Origin: Mogibacterium sp.
Lineage (GTDB): Bacteria; Bacillota; Clostridia; Peptostreptococcales; Anaerovoracaceae
Direction: 5' to 3'
DNA length: 52,764 nucleotides
Assembly (NCBI GenBank): GCA_017404265.1
Contig: JAFRCS010000013.1
Span: 1 to 52,764, forward strand
Positions 25,095 through 34,229 of this stretch are shown here, in pieces; positions within the stretch are counted from its first letter, which is position 1; each line of letters opens with the position of its first letter. The notes under the pieces are model-generated. The model was not told the origin of the DNA. It ran no database searches and saw nothing but the letters and a program-made list of their open reading frames with translations. The position numbers and the translations under genes were made by a program.

Positions 25095-26177
25095 TCATTT
25101 CAAAAACCTCGAGTTAAGTGTAAGTATAAATATCTCGAGTATCGCATAAAGCACAAGATAGTCGTCATCGTATGAGAGGATGAGGTCGTTGCGGCACCAG
25201 CCTTCGTTATCGAACTGCAGGCTCGGTGAGCCTCCGATCACCGCCTTCAGCTCCCCATCGTGTTCAACGGTATAGTTGCAGGACACCTTGGCTCTCATGC
25301 ATGACGGGAAGATATTCACGCGGAATTCTCCCTCCTCAGTGCTGCAGATGAAGCCTTCCTGTTTGCCGTCCTTGAACCTCTTTATCTCGCCGTAGTGCTC
25401 GCCGTTGGCGAACATCTCGTAGCCTGCCATGTCGAGAACGATACCCTTGCCGTCAAAGGCATGCGGCATCACGGATGCCATCTCGCTGCCGTCGGAATCG
25501 AGTACGGCTGACCTGAACGGGCTGTATGAGTGCTCCACCTTCAGCACCTCTTCTCCATCGGAGTTCCTTAGATATCCGTCGCTGGAGTTGTGGTAGTAGA
25601 AAGTGAAGAAGTCGAGGCTGTCAGGCGCCTCCGCGTTTCTGTCCGCCGAGAGCTTCTCAACGATTTCCATGAGATGCTTCACCAGCATGACGGCTGCCAG
25701 CTTGAAGCCCGCGAATATGGCGTATCTCTCAGGCGTGACCTCAGCCTCTGCCGTGTTGACGAGGTCGCTGAATCTGTATTCATCTTCCTCTCCCCTGATG
25801 ATGTTTTCTATCAGGGTAAGGTGCTTGATGCTGAGGCTGTTTTTTACGCGAGAGATGACCACACAGTCCTTGAACTTTCCCGGTCCGAAGACTATGCTGT
25901 CCCCCTCATAGCCCTTGTGTCCGGCTATCCACGGCTTGCCGAACGGCGTGTCGATGTCCTTTATCTTTTCATAGAGCTCATCGATGCCAAGATCGGTCTT
26001 CACCACCTTCTCATATATGCTGCGGTCATTGAACTTTCCGCCTCCGCGCGTCCAGAAGATGCCGAAAGCGAGCAGCATAACGATGCCTCCCATGATGAAC
26101 TTTCCAACGCTCAGCATAAGAAGACCCATGAGGACGGTCAGTATGCCTATGGCTGTCATGGCCCTGTCTTGCTTCAT
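25095..26177 (-). CDS. Unknown membrane-anchored protein
   Basis: 360 residues. Two hydrophobic segments lie near the N-terminus (about 8-24 and 29-44: ILTVLMGLLMLSVGKF, GIVMLLAFGIFW). A long soluble part follows, with mixed alpha/beta character, several FG/DG turns and a C-terminal hydrophobic stretch (YDDDYLVLYAILEIFILTL). Repeated short patterns such as DGSEMASV, NGEHYGEI and DGKQEGFI suggest a beta-sandwich or a tubby/LURP-like barrel; this is only an impression. No catalytic motif is seen. It sits between the phosphosugar mutase and the UspA-type gene. I do not recognise the family. Confidence 0.7.
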   Translation of the reverse strand: MKQDRAMTAIGILTVLMGLLMLSVGKFIMGGIVMLLAFGIFWTRGGGKFNDRSIYEKVVKTDLGIDELYEKIKDIDTPFGKPWIAGHKGYEGDSIVFGPGKFKDCVVISRVKNSLSIKHLTLIENIIRGEEDEYRFSDLVNTAEAEVTPERYAIFAGFKLAAVMLVKHLMEIVEKLSADRNAEAPDSLDFFTFYYHNSSDGYLRNSDGEEVLKVEHSYSPFRSAVLDSDGSEMASVMPHAFDGKGIVLDMAGYEMFANGEHYGEIKRFKDGKQEGFICSTEEGEFRVNIFPSCMRAKVSCNYTVEHDGELKAVIGGSPSLQFDNEGWCRNDLILSYDDDYLVLYAILEIFILTLNSRFLK

Positions 26178-26208
26178 ATACCCTTTATTCTCCTTTTATA
26201 TCGCAGCC

Positions 26209-27915
26209 TTATGAGAGCAGCGCGTCGACTGCGTCTCTTACGGCCTTGCGGTTCTCTTCTGCCTTTTCAGGCGTATCGCCCTTGACCATTACGTATGTCT
26301 TGATCTTAGGCTCTGTTCCGGAAGGTCTTACCGCAACAGCGCATCCGTCAGCAAGGTTATAGAAGAGTACGTTGCTCTTTGTGAAGCCCGGTACGTCTCC
26401 GAGATAGTCAGTGACGCTTTCGACCTTGAGTCCGATCTCCTCCGGAGCGTTCTCTCTGATGCGGGCCATCACGGCTTCTCTCTTCTCGGCTGAATCGAAT
26501 CCCGCGAATACCGTGGATTCGGTGTTCTCGATGAACCATCCGTATTTCTCATACAGAGCGATAAGTCCGTCGTATACCGACATGCCTCTGGCCTTATACC
26601 AGCATGCCATCTCCGCCATCATCATGGCTGCATAGACAGCATCCTTATCTCTTGCATACGATCCGCCCAGGAATCCGATGCTCTCCTCGAATCCGAATAC
26701 GAAGTTCTCGTCTCCGTTCTCTTCATGCTCCTTGATCTTCTCGCCGATGAACTTAAAGCCTGTAAGGACTTCGTACATCTTAACATTGTTGTAGTCCGCT
26801 ATCTTGTTTGCCATTACTGTCGAAACGATGGACTTGCAGACGAACGGGTTCTTAGGCATGGTGCCGAGTTCTTTTCTGACTGTGAAGATGTAGTCCATCA
26901 TCAGGCATGCTTCCTGGTTTCCGGTAAGGATCTTGTAATCGTCTCCTGCCTTTACTACAGCTCCGCATCTGTCGCTGTCAGGGTCTACTCCGATGACCAG
27001 TTCAGCGCCGTTTTTCTTTGCGTATTCGATGGCAAGAGCAAAGCCCTCTGTGTTCTCAGGGTTAGGCGACTTGACCGTCGGGAAATTGCCGTCCGGTATC
27101 ATCTGCTCTTCTACAGGGATGATGGCTCCGTAGCCCTGGCGTCTTAAGATCTCAGGTACCAGCTTGTAGCCTGCTCCGTGGAACGGTGTGAAGACTATCT
27201 TCATCTCCTTGGCGACCTGGTCGATGTACTTGCGGGTGACCGAAGTCTCCATGACTCTCGAGATGTAAACTTCATCCATCTCGTCGCCGAGTATCTCGAT
27301 GATGCCGTCCTCGACAGCTTTCTTGTAATCCGTGGTCTTTACATCCTTGAAGATGTCGACCTTTGCGATCTCTGCCGATACGATGTCAGCGTGCTCAGGT
27401 CCAAGCTGGGCTCCGTCAGCCCAGTAAGCCTTATAGCCGTTATATTCCTTAGGATTATGGCTCGCGGTGATGTTGATTCCGGCGATCGACTTTGTCTCTC
27501 TTACCGCGAATGAAAGCTCCGGTGTCGGGCGCATGTCGTCAAAGATATACACCTTGATGCCGTTAGCTGCCAGAACAGACGCTGCTTCTTCCGCGAAAAG
27601 CCTGGAGTTCAGTCTCGAGTCGTGAGCGATGGCTACGCCGTTGCCCTCTTTCGAATCTCCGCCTATCTGTCCGCCGTTTGCGATCACCAGATTGGCAAGG
27701 CCCTGTGTAGCGTATCTAACTGTATAAACGTTCATGCAGCCGATGCCGGCTCCCATGATGCCTCTGAGGCCCGCAGTGCCGAAGGTGAGCATGGCCTTGA
27801 ATCTGCCCTCTATCTCCTCTTCCTTGCCCTCAAGCGCTCTGAGTTCTTCCTTGGTCTTTTCGTCGACTACGTCGGACGCCAGCCAATATTCGTACTCTTC
27901 TCTGTAAGTTCTCAT
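26209..27915 (-). CDS. Phospho-sugar mutase (phosphoglucomutase/phosphomannomutase)
   Basis: A 568-residue alpha-D-phosphohexomutase with four domains. The catalytic phosphoserine loop is GINITASHNPKEYNGYK (about residue 145), the Mg2+ loop is GVDPDSDRCGAVV, sugar recognition is GFEESIGFL, and the phosphate loop is VRPSGTEPKIKTY. The length and the N-terminal extension match the PgcA type of Firmicutes, which interconverts glucose-1-P and glucose-6-P for UDP-glucose and glycolipid synthesis. Mannose specificity cannot be excluded. The start is MRTYREEYEYWL; a GGCGAGGAAAAAC stretch before it is only a moderate ribosome binding site. Confidence 0.92.
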   Translation of the reverse strand: MRTYREEYEYWLASDVVDEKTKEELRALEGKEEEIEGRFKAMLTFGTAGLRGIMGAGIGCMNVYTVRYATQGLANLVIANGGQIGGDSKEGNGVAIAHDSRLNSRLFAEEAASVLAANGIKVYIFDDMRPTPELSFAVRETKSIAGINITASHNPKEYNGYKAYWADGAQLGPEHADIVSAEIAKVDIFKDVKTTDYKKAVEDGIIEILGDEMDEVYISRVMETSVTRKYIDQVAKEMKIVFTPFHGAGYKLVPEILRRQGYGAIIPVEEQMIPDGNFPTVKSPNPENTEGFALAIEYAKKNGAELVIGVDPDSDRCGAVVKAGDDYKILTGNQEACLMMDYIFTVRKELGTMPKNPFVCKSIVSTVMANKIADYNNVKMYEVLTGFKFIGEKIKEHEENGDENFVFGFEESIGFLGGSYARDKDAVYAAMMMAEMACWYKARGMSVYDGLIALYEKYGWFIENTESTVFAGFDSAEKREAVMARIRENAPEEIGLKVESVTDYLGDVPGFTKSNVLFYNLADGCAVAVRPSGTEPKIKTYVMVKGDTPEKAEENRKAVRDAVDALLS

Positions 27916-27942
27916 GTTTTTCCTCGCCTTTCTTTTTATGAT

Positions 27943-29856
27943 CTAGCCAACTTCTTCGAATTGTGAATTGTATAATTCAGCGTATGCGCCGCCCTTTGCA
28001 AGCAGCTCATCGTGCGTACCCTGCTCTACAATGTCGCCGTGTTCCATTACAAGTATAAGGTCAGCGTTGCGTATTGTCGAGAGCCTGTGCGCGATAATAA
28101 AGCTTGTCCTGTCTTCGGTCAGGGCGTCCATAGCCTTTTGTATCTCTTCCTCTGTCCTGGTATCTACAGAAGACGTCGCCTCGTCGAGTATCAGGAGCCG
28201 CTTGTCAGCCAGCACGGCGCGCGCTATGGTAAGCAGCTGCCTCTGGCCTTCCGAAATGTTTGTTGCGTCCTCGTTGAGGACCATCTTGTATCCGCCCGGA
28301 AGAGCCTTTATGAAGTGGTGCGCCTTCGCAGTCTTGGCCGCATGGATTATCTCCTCGTTCGTGGCGCCTTCTCTCCCGTAAGCGATGTTCTCCTTTATAG
28401 TGCCGCTGAAGAGCCATGTGTCCTGGAGCACCATCGCGAAGTTGTCGCGGAGCTCCTTTCTGGTAAACTGCCTTATGTCGCGGCCGTCTATGAGGATGGA
28501 CCCTCCGTCCACATCGTAGAACCTCATAAGCAATTTTACCATAGTCGTCTTGCCCGCGCCTGTAGGACCTACGATGGCTATCTTCTGACCAGGCTCCACT
28601 TTGGCGCTGAAGTCCTTGATGACCGGCTGATCCTTCTTATATCCGAACCTGACATGCCTGAATTCTACTGCGCCCTTTATCTCGCCCATCTCATCCTCGG
28701 CTCCCGGCGCGTCGATCTCTTCGTCCTCATCGAGGAACTCGAATACACGCTCGGCCGCAGCCGCCATTGACTGTACCTGGTTCATGATCTGCGCGATGTC
28801 CTGTATAGGCTGTCCTATGTTCTTTACATACTGGACAAAGGCCTGGATGTCGCCGACACCTATTGCTCCCCTTACGCAGAAGACTCCTCCCGCAACAGCG
28901 ACAGCAGCGTATCCCAGATTGCTGACGATACGCATGAGCGGCCTCATCAGGCCTGAAAGGAACTGCGACTTCCACGCGGATTCATAGAGCTTCTCGTTGG
29001 CCTTGTCGAATTCCTTCGTGACCGCGGCTTCCCTGTTGAAAGCCTTGACTACCAGATGTCCGGAGAAGGTCTCCTCTACCTGGCCGTCGATGATGCCAAG
29101 GTATTTCTGCTGGGCAGCGAAGTGCTTCTGCGATACCTTGATGAGAAGTCCCATCACCAGAGCGGAGAACGGGATGACCAGCAGGGCTATGAGTGTCATG
29201 GTAACGTTGATCGTCAGCATCACGACCACAATGCCCACCATGCTGATTATCGCCCAGATAAAATTGGATATGCTCTGGGAAAGCGACTGGCCGAGAGTAT
29301 CTACATCGTTTGTGATACGCGATAAGATCTCGCCTGTCTGGACGCGCTCAAAGTAGCCTATAGGCATGCGGTTTATCTTCTCTGAGATATCGCGGCGCAT
29401 CCTGTAGACTATCTTCTGAGTGATGTTGGTCATGATCAGGGCCTGGATGTACTGCGCGAAAGCCCCAATGAAGTACAGGGCCGCAGTCAGCAGAAGCACG
29501 CGCGCGACAGCGGCAAAATCTATGCCGCCGGTGCCATGAATTTTATTCATGACACCCTCTGCGAGCAGAGTGGTCGCGCGCCCCATGACTTTAGGGCCGA
29601 CCGTCTCAAATATGGTAGCAAGCGCAGCCACTATAATGACCACCACAATGGCGTACTTGTACGCGCCCATGTAGCTGAGCGTGTCCGCTATAGCCTTGCG
29701 GAAGTTCTTAGGCTTCTCTCCCGGCGCCAGTATGCTGCTCGGGCCGCCGCCGCGCCTTCTCTGGCGCGATCCGTCTCCCTGTCCGGTCTGCTGCTCTTCA
29801 GCTTCCTGATCAGGCTTTGCCTCGTATTCTGTTTTCGGCTTTTTGTCTTCGCTCAT
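27943..29856 (-). CDS. ABC multidrug exporter half, canonical ATPase site
   Basis: A 637-residue type IV ABC exporter half: a charged, low-complexity N-terminal 50 residues, six membrane segments (about 65-370), then the ATPase domain with Walker A VGPTGAGKTTMVKLL, a signature NISEGQRQ (Glu in place of the usual Gly), Walker B LLILDEATSSVD with the catalytic Glu, and H-loop IIAHRLST. It pairs with the upstream gene, 3 nt away, as a heterodimer of the BmrC/BmrD or TM287/288 type. Substrate unknown; family members export drugs or lipids. Confidence 0.92.
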   Translation of the reverse strand: MSEDKKPKTEYEAKPDQEAEEQQTGQGDGSRQRRRGGGPSSILAPGEKPKNFRKAIADTLSYMGAYKYAIVVVIIVAALATIFETVGPKVMGRATTLLAEGVMNKIHGTGGIDFAAVARVLLLTAALYFIGAFAQYIQALIMTNITQKIVYRMRRDISEKINRMPIGYFERVQTGEILSRITNDVDTLGQSLSQSISNFIWAIISMVGIVVVMLTINVTMTLIALLVIPFSALVMGLLIKVSQKHFAAQQKYLGIIDGQVEETFSGHLVVKAFNREAAVTKEFDKANEKLYESAWKSQFLSGLMRPLMRIVSNLGYAAVAVAGGVFCVRGAIGVGDIQAFVQYVKNIGQPIQDIAQIMNQVQSMAAAAERVFEFLDEDEEIDAPGAEDEMGEIKGAVEFRHVRFGYKKDQPVIKDFSAKVEPGQKIAIVGPTGAGKTTMVKLLMRFYDVDGGSILIDGRDIRQFTRKELRDNFAMVLQDTWLFSGTIKENIAYGREGATNEEIIHAAKTAKAHHFIKALPGGYKMVLNEDATNISEGQRQLLTIARAVLADKRLLILDEATSSVDTRTEEEIQKAMDALTEDRTSFIIAHRLSTIRNADLILVMEHGDIVEQGTHDELLAKGGAYAELYNSQFEEVG

Positions 29857-29859
29857 TTA

Positions 29860-31986
29860 TTACGCGAGCGCTGCCTCCGACAGCTGGGATATAGCTGTAT
29901 CCCTGTAAATATCGCAGTTCTTCATGAGTTCTGCGTGTGTTCCCTTGCCTACTATCCTGCCCTCGTCCAGCACGATTATCTGCTCGGCGTGCAGTATGGT
30001 TCCGACTCTCTGCGCGACTATGATGCGCGTAGTGCCCTCCGAATGCTCCGCCAGCGCTCTTCTCAGCGTGACGTCAGTCTTCATGTCTAGAGCAGAGAAA
30101 GAGTCATCGAATATCATGATCTTAGGCTTCTTTATCACGGCTCTTGCGATAGCCAGTCTCTGCTTCTGACCGCCGGAAACATTGGCGCCGCCCTGCGACA
30201 CCTCTCTGTCAAAGCCCTCAGGCCTCTCGTCTATGAACTCTGTCGCCTGGGCTATATCCGACGCTAACCTGACCTCTTCATCGGTCGCGTCCTCATCGCC
30301 CCAGCGTATGTTCTCGGAAACGGTACCGGAGAAGAGTATGCCCTTCTGCGGCACGTAGCCTATCTCATCTCTCAGCGACTCGAGGGTCACGTCCCTTACG
30401 TCCTTGCCGCCAACAGTGATGCGTCCTTCCGTCGCGTCAAAGAACCTCGGGATCAGGTTGATCAGCGTAGTCTTGCCGCAGCCCGTAGCTCCTATGATGG
30501 CAGTTGTCTCGCCTTCCTTAGCTACGAAGTCGATGTCTGTCAGAACATCCTCTTCCGCGTCAGGGTATCTGAACGAAACGTGCTCGAATCTGATCTCTCC
30601 CTTGTCGTCCGGAGTCAGTTCTATGGCATCGTCCCTGTTCTTTATGGAAGTCTCGGTATTGAGCACCTCATAGATACGGTCAGCTGCTATGCCCGCTCTT
30701 GGCAGGAATATCGCCATGCTGGCGATCATGAGGAACGAGAATACTATCTCCATCGAGTACGCGATAAAGGCTGTCATGGTGCCTACCTGCATGCCGCCCG
30801 CGTCGATCCTGCCGGCAGCCACCCAGGTGATCCAGATGGAAAGACCGTACATGATTATCATCAGGAAAGGTGATATTGAGATCATCGCCCTGTTCACGAA
30901 GAGCTGGTTTCTGTAGAGGTCGTTATTTGCTTTGTCGAACCTCTCCTCTTCCGTGTCCTCGCGTCCGAAAGCGCGGATGACCTGTATGCCCGTAAGTATT
31001 TCTCTGGATACGGCATTCAGCGCGTCGATGAGGCTTTGCATTATTTTGAACTTAGGCATCGCGATGGCGAACATCACAGACACCATCAGAAGTATCGCTA
31101 TGACGCCCGTGACTATGACGAAGTTCATGTGCGCGTGCGTCTGATATACCTTTATGATCGACCATGTGCAGATGCATGGCGCAAAGAGCATCATGCGAAG
31201 CATCATGGTGGATGTCATCTGCACCTGCTGTATGTCGTTGGTGGCGCGTGTGATAAGAGACGATGTCTTGAATTCGTTCATCTCAGCGCTCGAGTATGAC
31301 ATTACATTGGCAAATAGCCTCGACCTTAAGTCCTTGCCGATTCCGGCTCCTACCCTTGCTGCGAGCAGCGATACCAGGGTAGTGAATGCCATGACTATGA
31401 CCGACATAAGGAGCATCAGTCCGCCGCATCTGAACATGAACGAGTTCTGTATGGCCAGAAGATCGAGCCCCGCCTCTGCGTCGCAGTCTCCCGCGTAAGC
31501 TATGCCCATCGCCAGCAGGTTGCTGTTGGTCTCCTGCCCTTTTCCGCTGCTGTCTATGACGTTCCCGGATCCTGTCCCGGCGGACTCCTCGGCCTTAGCC
31601 AGAGTGTCCCCGTTCTTTTCAGCGTAGCGTGTGACAAGCGGCATCAGAAGCGTCTTGTCAAGCTCAGTCAGCTCATCGTCAGTCATGTCCCTTCGTCTGT
31701 AGATGGCTGCCCCGTCCTCAGTCGTCTCGCCTGCGTCCGTGATGAAGCAGTCTTCCCATTTGGCCAGCTCGTCTGCGCTCATGCCGGCTGAGGCAGCCTC
31801 GAATTCGGAAACCGTTATCGCCTCCGGCACTATATGCTCTATACCTCTGTTCTGTATGCCCGTATCGATTAGTGCCTGCGTGTACATCGGCAGATTCATC
31901 TCACAAAAAGCCTGTCCTGCCATGAGAAGCAGAACAAGCAGTGCGGTCCATTTATACGGCATCAGCGTTTTGAAGAGGTTTTTCAT
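29860..31986 (-). CDS. ABC multidrug exporter half, degenerate ATPase site
   Basis: 708 residues with a large extracytoplasmic insert between membrane segments 1 and 2 (about residues 40-180), typical of one half of BmrCD-like exporters. The ATPase domain has Walker A GATGCGKTTLINLIP and signature NVSGGQKQ. The Walker B reads IMIFDDSFSALD, with Asp in place of the catalytic Glu, and the H-loop reads IIVAQRVGT, with Gln in place of His. These are the standard marks of the non-hydrolysing site of a heterodimer. The gene starts 1 nt after the LOG-family gene stop region. Confidence 0.92.
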   Translation of the reverse strand: MKNLFKTLMPYKWTALLVLLLMAGQAFCEMNLPMYTQALIDTGIQNRGIEHIVPEAITVSEFEAASAGMSADELAKWEDCFITDAGETTEDGAAIYRRRDMTDDELTELDKTLLMPLVTRYAEKNGDTLAKAEESAGTGSGNVIDSSGKGQETNSNLLAMGIAYAGDCDAEAGLDLLAIQNSFMFRCGGLMLLMSVIVMAFTTLVSLLAARVGAGIGKDLRSRLFANVMSYSSAEMNEFKTSSLITRATNDIQQVQMTSTMMLRMMLFAPCICTWSIIKVYQTHAHMNFVIVTGVIAILLMVSVMFAIAMPKFKIMQSLIDALNAVSREILTGIQVIRAFGREDTEEERFDKANNDLYRNQLFVNRAMISISPFLMIIMYGLSIWITWVAAGRIDAGGMQVGTMTAFIAYSMEIVFSFLMIASMAIFLPRAGIAADRIYEVLNTETSIKNRDDAIELTPDDKGEIRFEHVSFRYPDAEEDVLTDIDFVAKEGETTAIIGATGCGKTTLINLIPRFFDATEGRITVGGKDVRDVTLESLRDEIGYVPQKGILFSGTVSENIRWGDEDATDEEVRLASDIAQATEFIDERPEGFDREVSQGGANVSGGQKQRLAIARAVIKKPKIMIFDDSFSALDMKTDVTLRRALAEHSEGTTRIIVAQRVGTILHAEQIIVLDEGRIVGKGTHAELMKNCDIYRDTAISQLSEAALA

Positions 31987-32568
31987 CTACTTATATTTTG
32001 ACGTCCTTGTCTCATCTATGCTGCCGGCAGCGGAAAGCGCCCGCTCTATATCGGCTATGCAGGTGACCTCAATAACATTATCGTAATCAATCTGACGGCA
32101 GAAGTTCTGCTCCAGCATGTCGTCAAGAAAACCGAAGAAGCGGTCATAGTAACCGTTCACGTTATACAGCATCACGGGCTTGTTGAGTTCGCCCAGAAGT
32201 CCCAGGCGCTTGTAGGTCATGACCTCCGATATCTCGTCCAGTGTGCCCATGCCTCCCGGGAGAGCGATAAACGCGTCCCCGTGTTCTATCATCCAGTTCC
32301 GTCTGGTGGACATGTCATCAGCGATCACCACCTCAGTCAGATCGGTGCGGGTCTCCTCCGCCAGAACGAAAAACTGCGGAGTGACTCCTATAGCCTCTCC
32401 GCCGCCTTCTATCAGAGCATCAGAAACAGCGCCCATCATGCCGGAATTGCCGGCTCCGTAGATGAGCCTGTGTCCCTTCTCTGCCATCCACGCTCCGAGT
32501 TCTCTTGCGCGCGCGATGTATTCCGGGTCGTTTCCCTCGGCTGCTCCGCAGTATACCGTTATATTCAT
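31987..32568 (-). CDS. LOG-family protein (TIGR00730 Rossmann fold)
   Basis: 193 residues. The motif PGGMGTLDEISEV (about 103-115) is the PGGxGTxxE signature of LOG proteins, with a nucleotide-binding GAGNSGMMGAVSD before it. Plant and actinobacterial LOGs release cytokinin bases from nucleoside monophosphates; in bacteria such as B. subtilis (YvdD) the real substrate is probably a nucleoside monophosphate, with the general activity AMP to adenine plus ribose-5-P. The start lies 1 nt after the glutaminase stop and the gene runs into the ABC pair, so all four may be one transcript. Confidence 0.88.
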   Translation of the reverse strand: MNITVYCGAAEGNDPEYIARARELGAWMAEKGHRLIYGAGNSGMMGAVSDALIEGGGEAIGVTPQFFVLAEETRTDLTEVVIADDMSTRRNWMIEHGDAFIALPGGMGTLDEISEVMTYKRLGLLGELNKPVMLYNVNGYYDRFFGFLDDMLEQNFCRQIDYDNVIEVTCIADIERALSAAGSIDETRTSKYK

Positions 32569-32569
32569 C

Positions 32570-33640
32570 CTACATCACCGATTTTGCCGCCATTTCCTTA
32601 AGGACGGTATCATCAGTTTCTTCCTTGTTCCATTCAGGATCGTAGAACAGATTGAGCCTCAGCTCGTTGGAGATCTCTCTTAAGAGCTTGCAGCCCGCTA
32701 TGCTGTTGCCCTGCGCGTCAAGCGCCGGTCCGAACACGCCTATGCCGGCGCGCTTGTCGGATACGGACAGCAGTCCGCCGCCTACTCCGGATTTGGTCGG
32801 GATGCCGACCTTGATGGCAAAGGTTCCCGATCCGTCGTACATGCCGCATGTCAGCATCAGTGTCTTAACGATACGCGCTGTCCTGGATGACATGAATCTC
32901 TTTCCGTCCAGATTGCACACTCCGTCGTTGGCCAGCTTCTTGCCCAGATTAGCCAGCGACTCAGCAGTGACGTTCATGGAGCACATCTTTGTATAGAATC
33001 TCAGAGTGTCCTCTACGTCTGTCGTGATGATGCCCTTGCTCTGCAGCAGATAAGCTATGGAGCGGTTTCTTGAGCAGGTCTTCATCTCTGAATCGAACAC
33101 TTCCTCGTTTAGCTCGATGCCCGGGTCAGAGCAGATATTCCTTGTATATCTGAGCATGTCCTGGAAGGATACCTCCGGCAGAAGCAGTCCGCAGACAGCC
33201 AGGGCGCCCGAGTTGATCAGCGGATTGTAAGGCTTGGAGTCACTGACGTCCAGCTCTACAAGAGAGTCAAAAGCTTCGCCTGAAGGCTCCATGCCCACCT
33301 TTCTGAACACCGGCTTCAAACCGCAGACTTCCAGCGCGACTATGAGCATGACTACCTTCGAGACCGACTGCATCGTGAATCTCACATCGTAGTCGCCCAT
33401 GCAGATCTTGTCGCCCTTCAAAGGGTACAGGCAGATCCCCAGCTGATGAGGATCCATCTTGCTGAGCTCAGGTATATATGTAGCGACCGCGCCTTTAGGG
33501 ATCTCCTCCCTTGCCAGATTCATCGCTCTGTCGATGATCTCCGTCGCCTTTTTTGTACCTATCATCTGATAGTGCTTGTCTATAACAGGCATCGTGATAG
33601 TGTCTCTTTCGAGAAGCTTTTCATTCATCTGGTCTGCCAT
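32570..33640 (-). CDS. glsA: Glutaminase A
   Basis: A 356-residue serine-dependent glutaminase of the beta-lactamase-like fold that converts glutamine to glutamate and ammonia. The SxxK active-site motif is in FTMQSVSKVVMLI; YNPLINSGA supplies the conserved Tyr and Asn; the C-terminal loop is GVGGGLLSV. Longer than E. coli GlsA (~310) because of an N-terminal extension of about 25 residues and a C-terminal tail. AAGGAGG is only 4 nt from the ATG at 33640, so the next ATG (residue 5) may be used instead. It may support acid resistance or feed glutamate to GDH. Confidence 0.93.
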   Translation of the reverse strand: MADQMNEKLLERDTITMPVIDKHYQMIGTKKATEIIDRAMNLAREEIPKGAVATYIPELSKMDPHQLGICLYPLKGDKICMGDYDVRFTMQSVSKVVMLIVALEVCGLKPVFRKVGMEPSGEAFDSLVELDVSDSKPYNPLINSGALAVCGLLLPEVSFQDMLRYTRNICSDPGIELNEEVFDSEMKTCSRNRSIAYLLQSKGIITTDVEDTLRFYTKMCSMNVTAESLANLGKKLANDGVCNLDGKRFMSSRTARIVKTLMLTCGMYDGSGTFAIKVGIPTKSGVGGGLLSVSDKRAGIGVFGPALDAQGNSIAGCKLLREISNELRLNLFYDPEWNKEETDDTVLKEMAAKSVM

Positions 33641-33756
33641 AAGACCTCCTTGATCGTTTTGTTATCCCCCTTACAGGGTTATATTTCCGCTCGTTTTCTG
33701 TTATCATTTCAAACGAGGGTATTATTGTTCACATTATAGCAAATTTGGAGACTGAT
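33641..33756. promoter_or_regulatory. Shared regulatory region of glsA and the CsoR-type gene
   Basis: Divergent genes share 116 nt. On minus a TATAAT (33733-33738) could drive glsA, with only a poor -35. An inverted repeat CTCGTTT (33690-33696) / AAACGAG (33711-33717) and a C-tract/G-tract stretch ATCCCCCTTACAGGG (33664-33678), reminiscent of CsoR/RcnR operators, lie between. None is proven. The arrangement fits control of both genes by the CsoR-type protein. Confidence 0.35.
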
Positions 33757-34155
33757 ATGTCAGATAATCACGAACATATTCATACACACGAACATTTCCA
33801 TGAGCACACTCACGTAGATGAGAACGGCCATGAGTTTACACATACACACGTACACTCAGACGGATCGCATCATCATGATCACGGCCACGTCCATTCGCCT
33901 GAACACACAAAGTCAGTGCTCAACAGGATGAGCCGCATAATCGGTCATATGGAATCCACCAAGCGCATGGTCGAGGACGGCCGCGACTGCTCAGAGGTGC
34001 TGGTCCAGCTCTCCGCCATCGAATCGGCGGTCAAGTCGGTCAGCCGCGTGATCCTAAAGGAGCACATGTCCACCTGCATCATTGACGCGGTCAAGAAGGA
34101 CGACTTCGATACCATTGAAGAGCTCAACAAGGCTATTGATAAGTTCTTAAAGTAG
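33757..34155 (+). CDS. CsoR/FrmR-type metal-sensing repressor with His-rich N-terminus
   Basis: 132 residues. Residues 5-50 hold 19 histidines in patterns such as HIHTHEHFHEH, HTHVH and HHHDHGHVH. Residues 53-130 are a DUF156 helical domain: LNRMSRIIGHMESTKRMVEDGRDC, then AIESAVKSVSRVILKEHMSTC. The Cys in DC and the His and Cys of KEHMSTC match the three metal ligands of Cu(I)-sensing CsoR. The His-rich arm suggests extra Ni, Zn, Co or Cu binding. ATG 33757 is chosen because GGAG lies 6 nt before it; a TTG four codons up is less likely. It is on plus, alone, with no copper exporter or chaperone next to it, and ends at a shared terminator. Confidence 0.88.
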   Translation: MSDNHEHIHTHEHFHEHTHVDENGHEFTHTHVHSDGSHHHDHGHVHSPEHTKSVLNRMSRIIGHMESTKRMVEDGRDCSEVLVQLSAIESAVKSVSRVILKEHMSTCIIDAVKKDDFDTIEELNKAIDKFLK

Positions 34156-34180
34156 GCCTGATAAAAATTTACGCAGCAAG

Positions 34181-34212
34181 AAAAAGGACTGTTCTTTCGA
34201 ACAGTCCTTTTT
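34181..34212. terminator. Bidirectional terminator between csoR-type gene and tsf
   Basis: Perfect 14-bp stem AAAAAGGACTGTTC (34181-34194) / GAACAGTCCTTTTT (34199-34212), 4-nt loop, T-runs on both strands. Confidence 0.93.
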
Positions 34213-34229
34213 GAGTTATTGTGTCAGAA

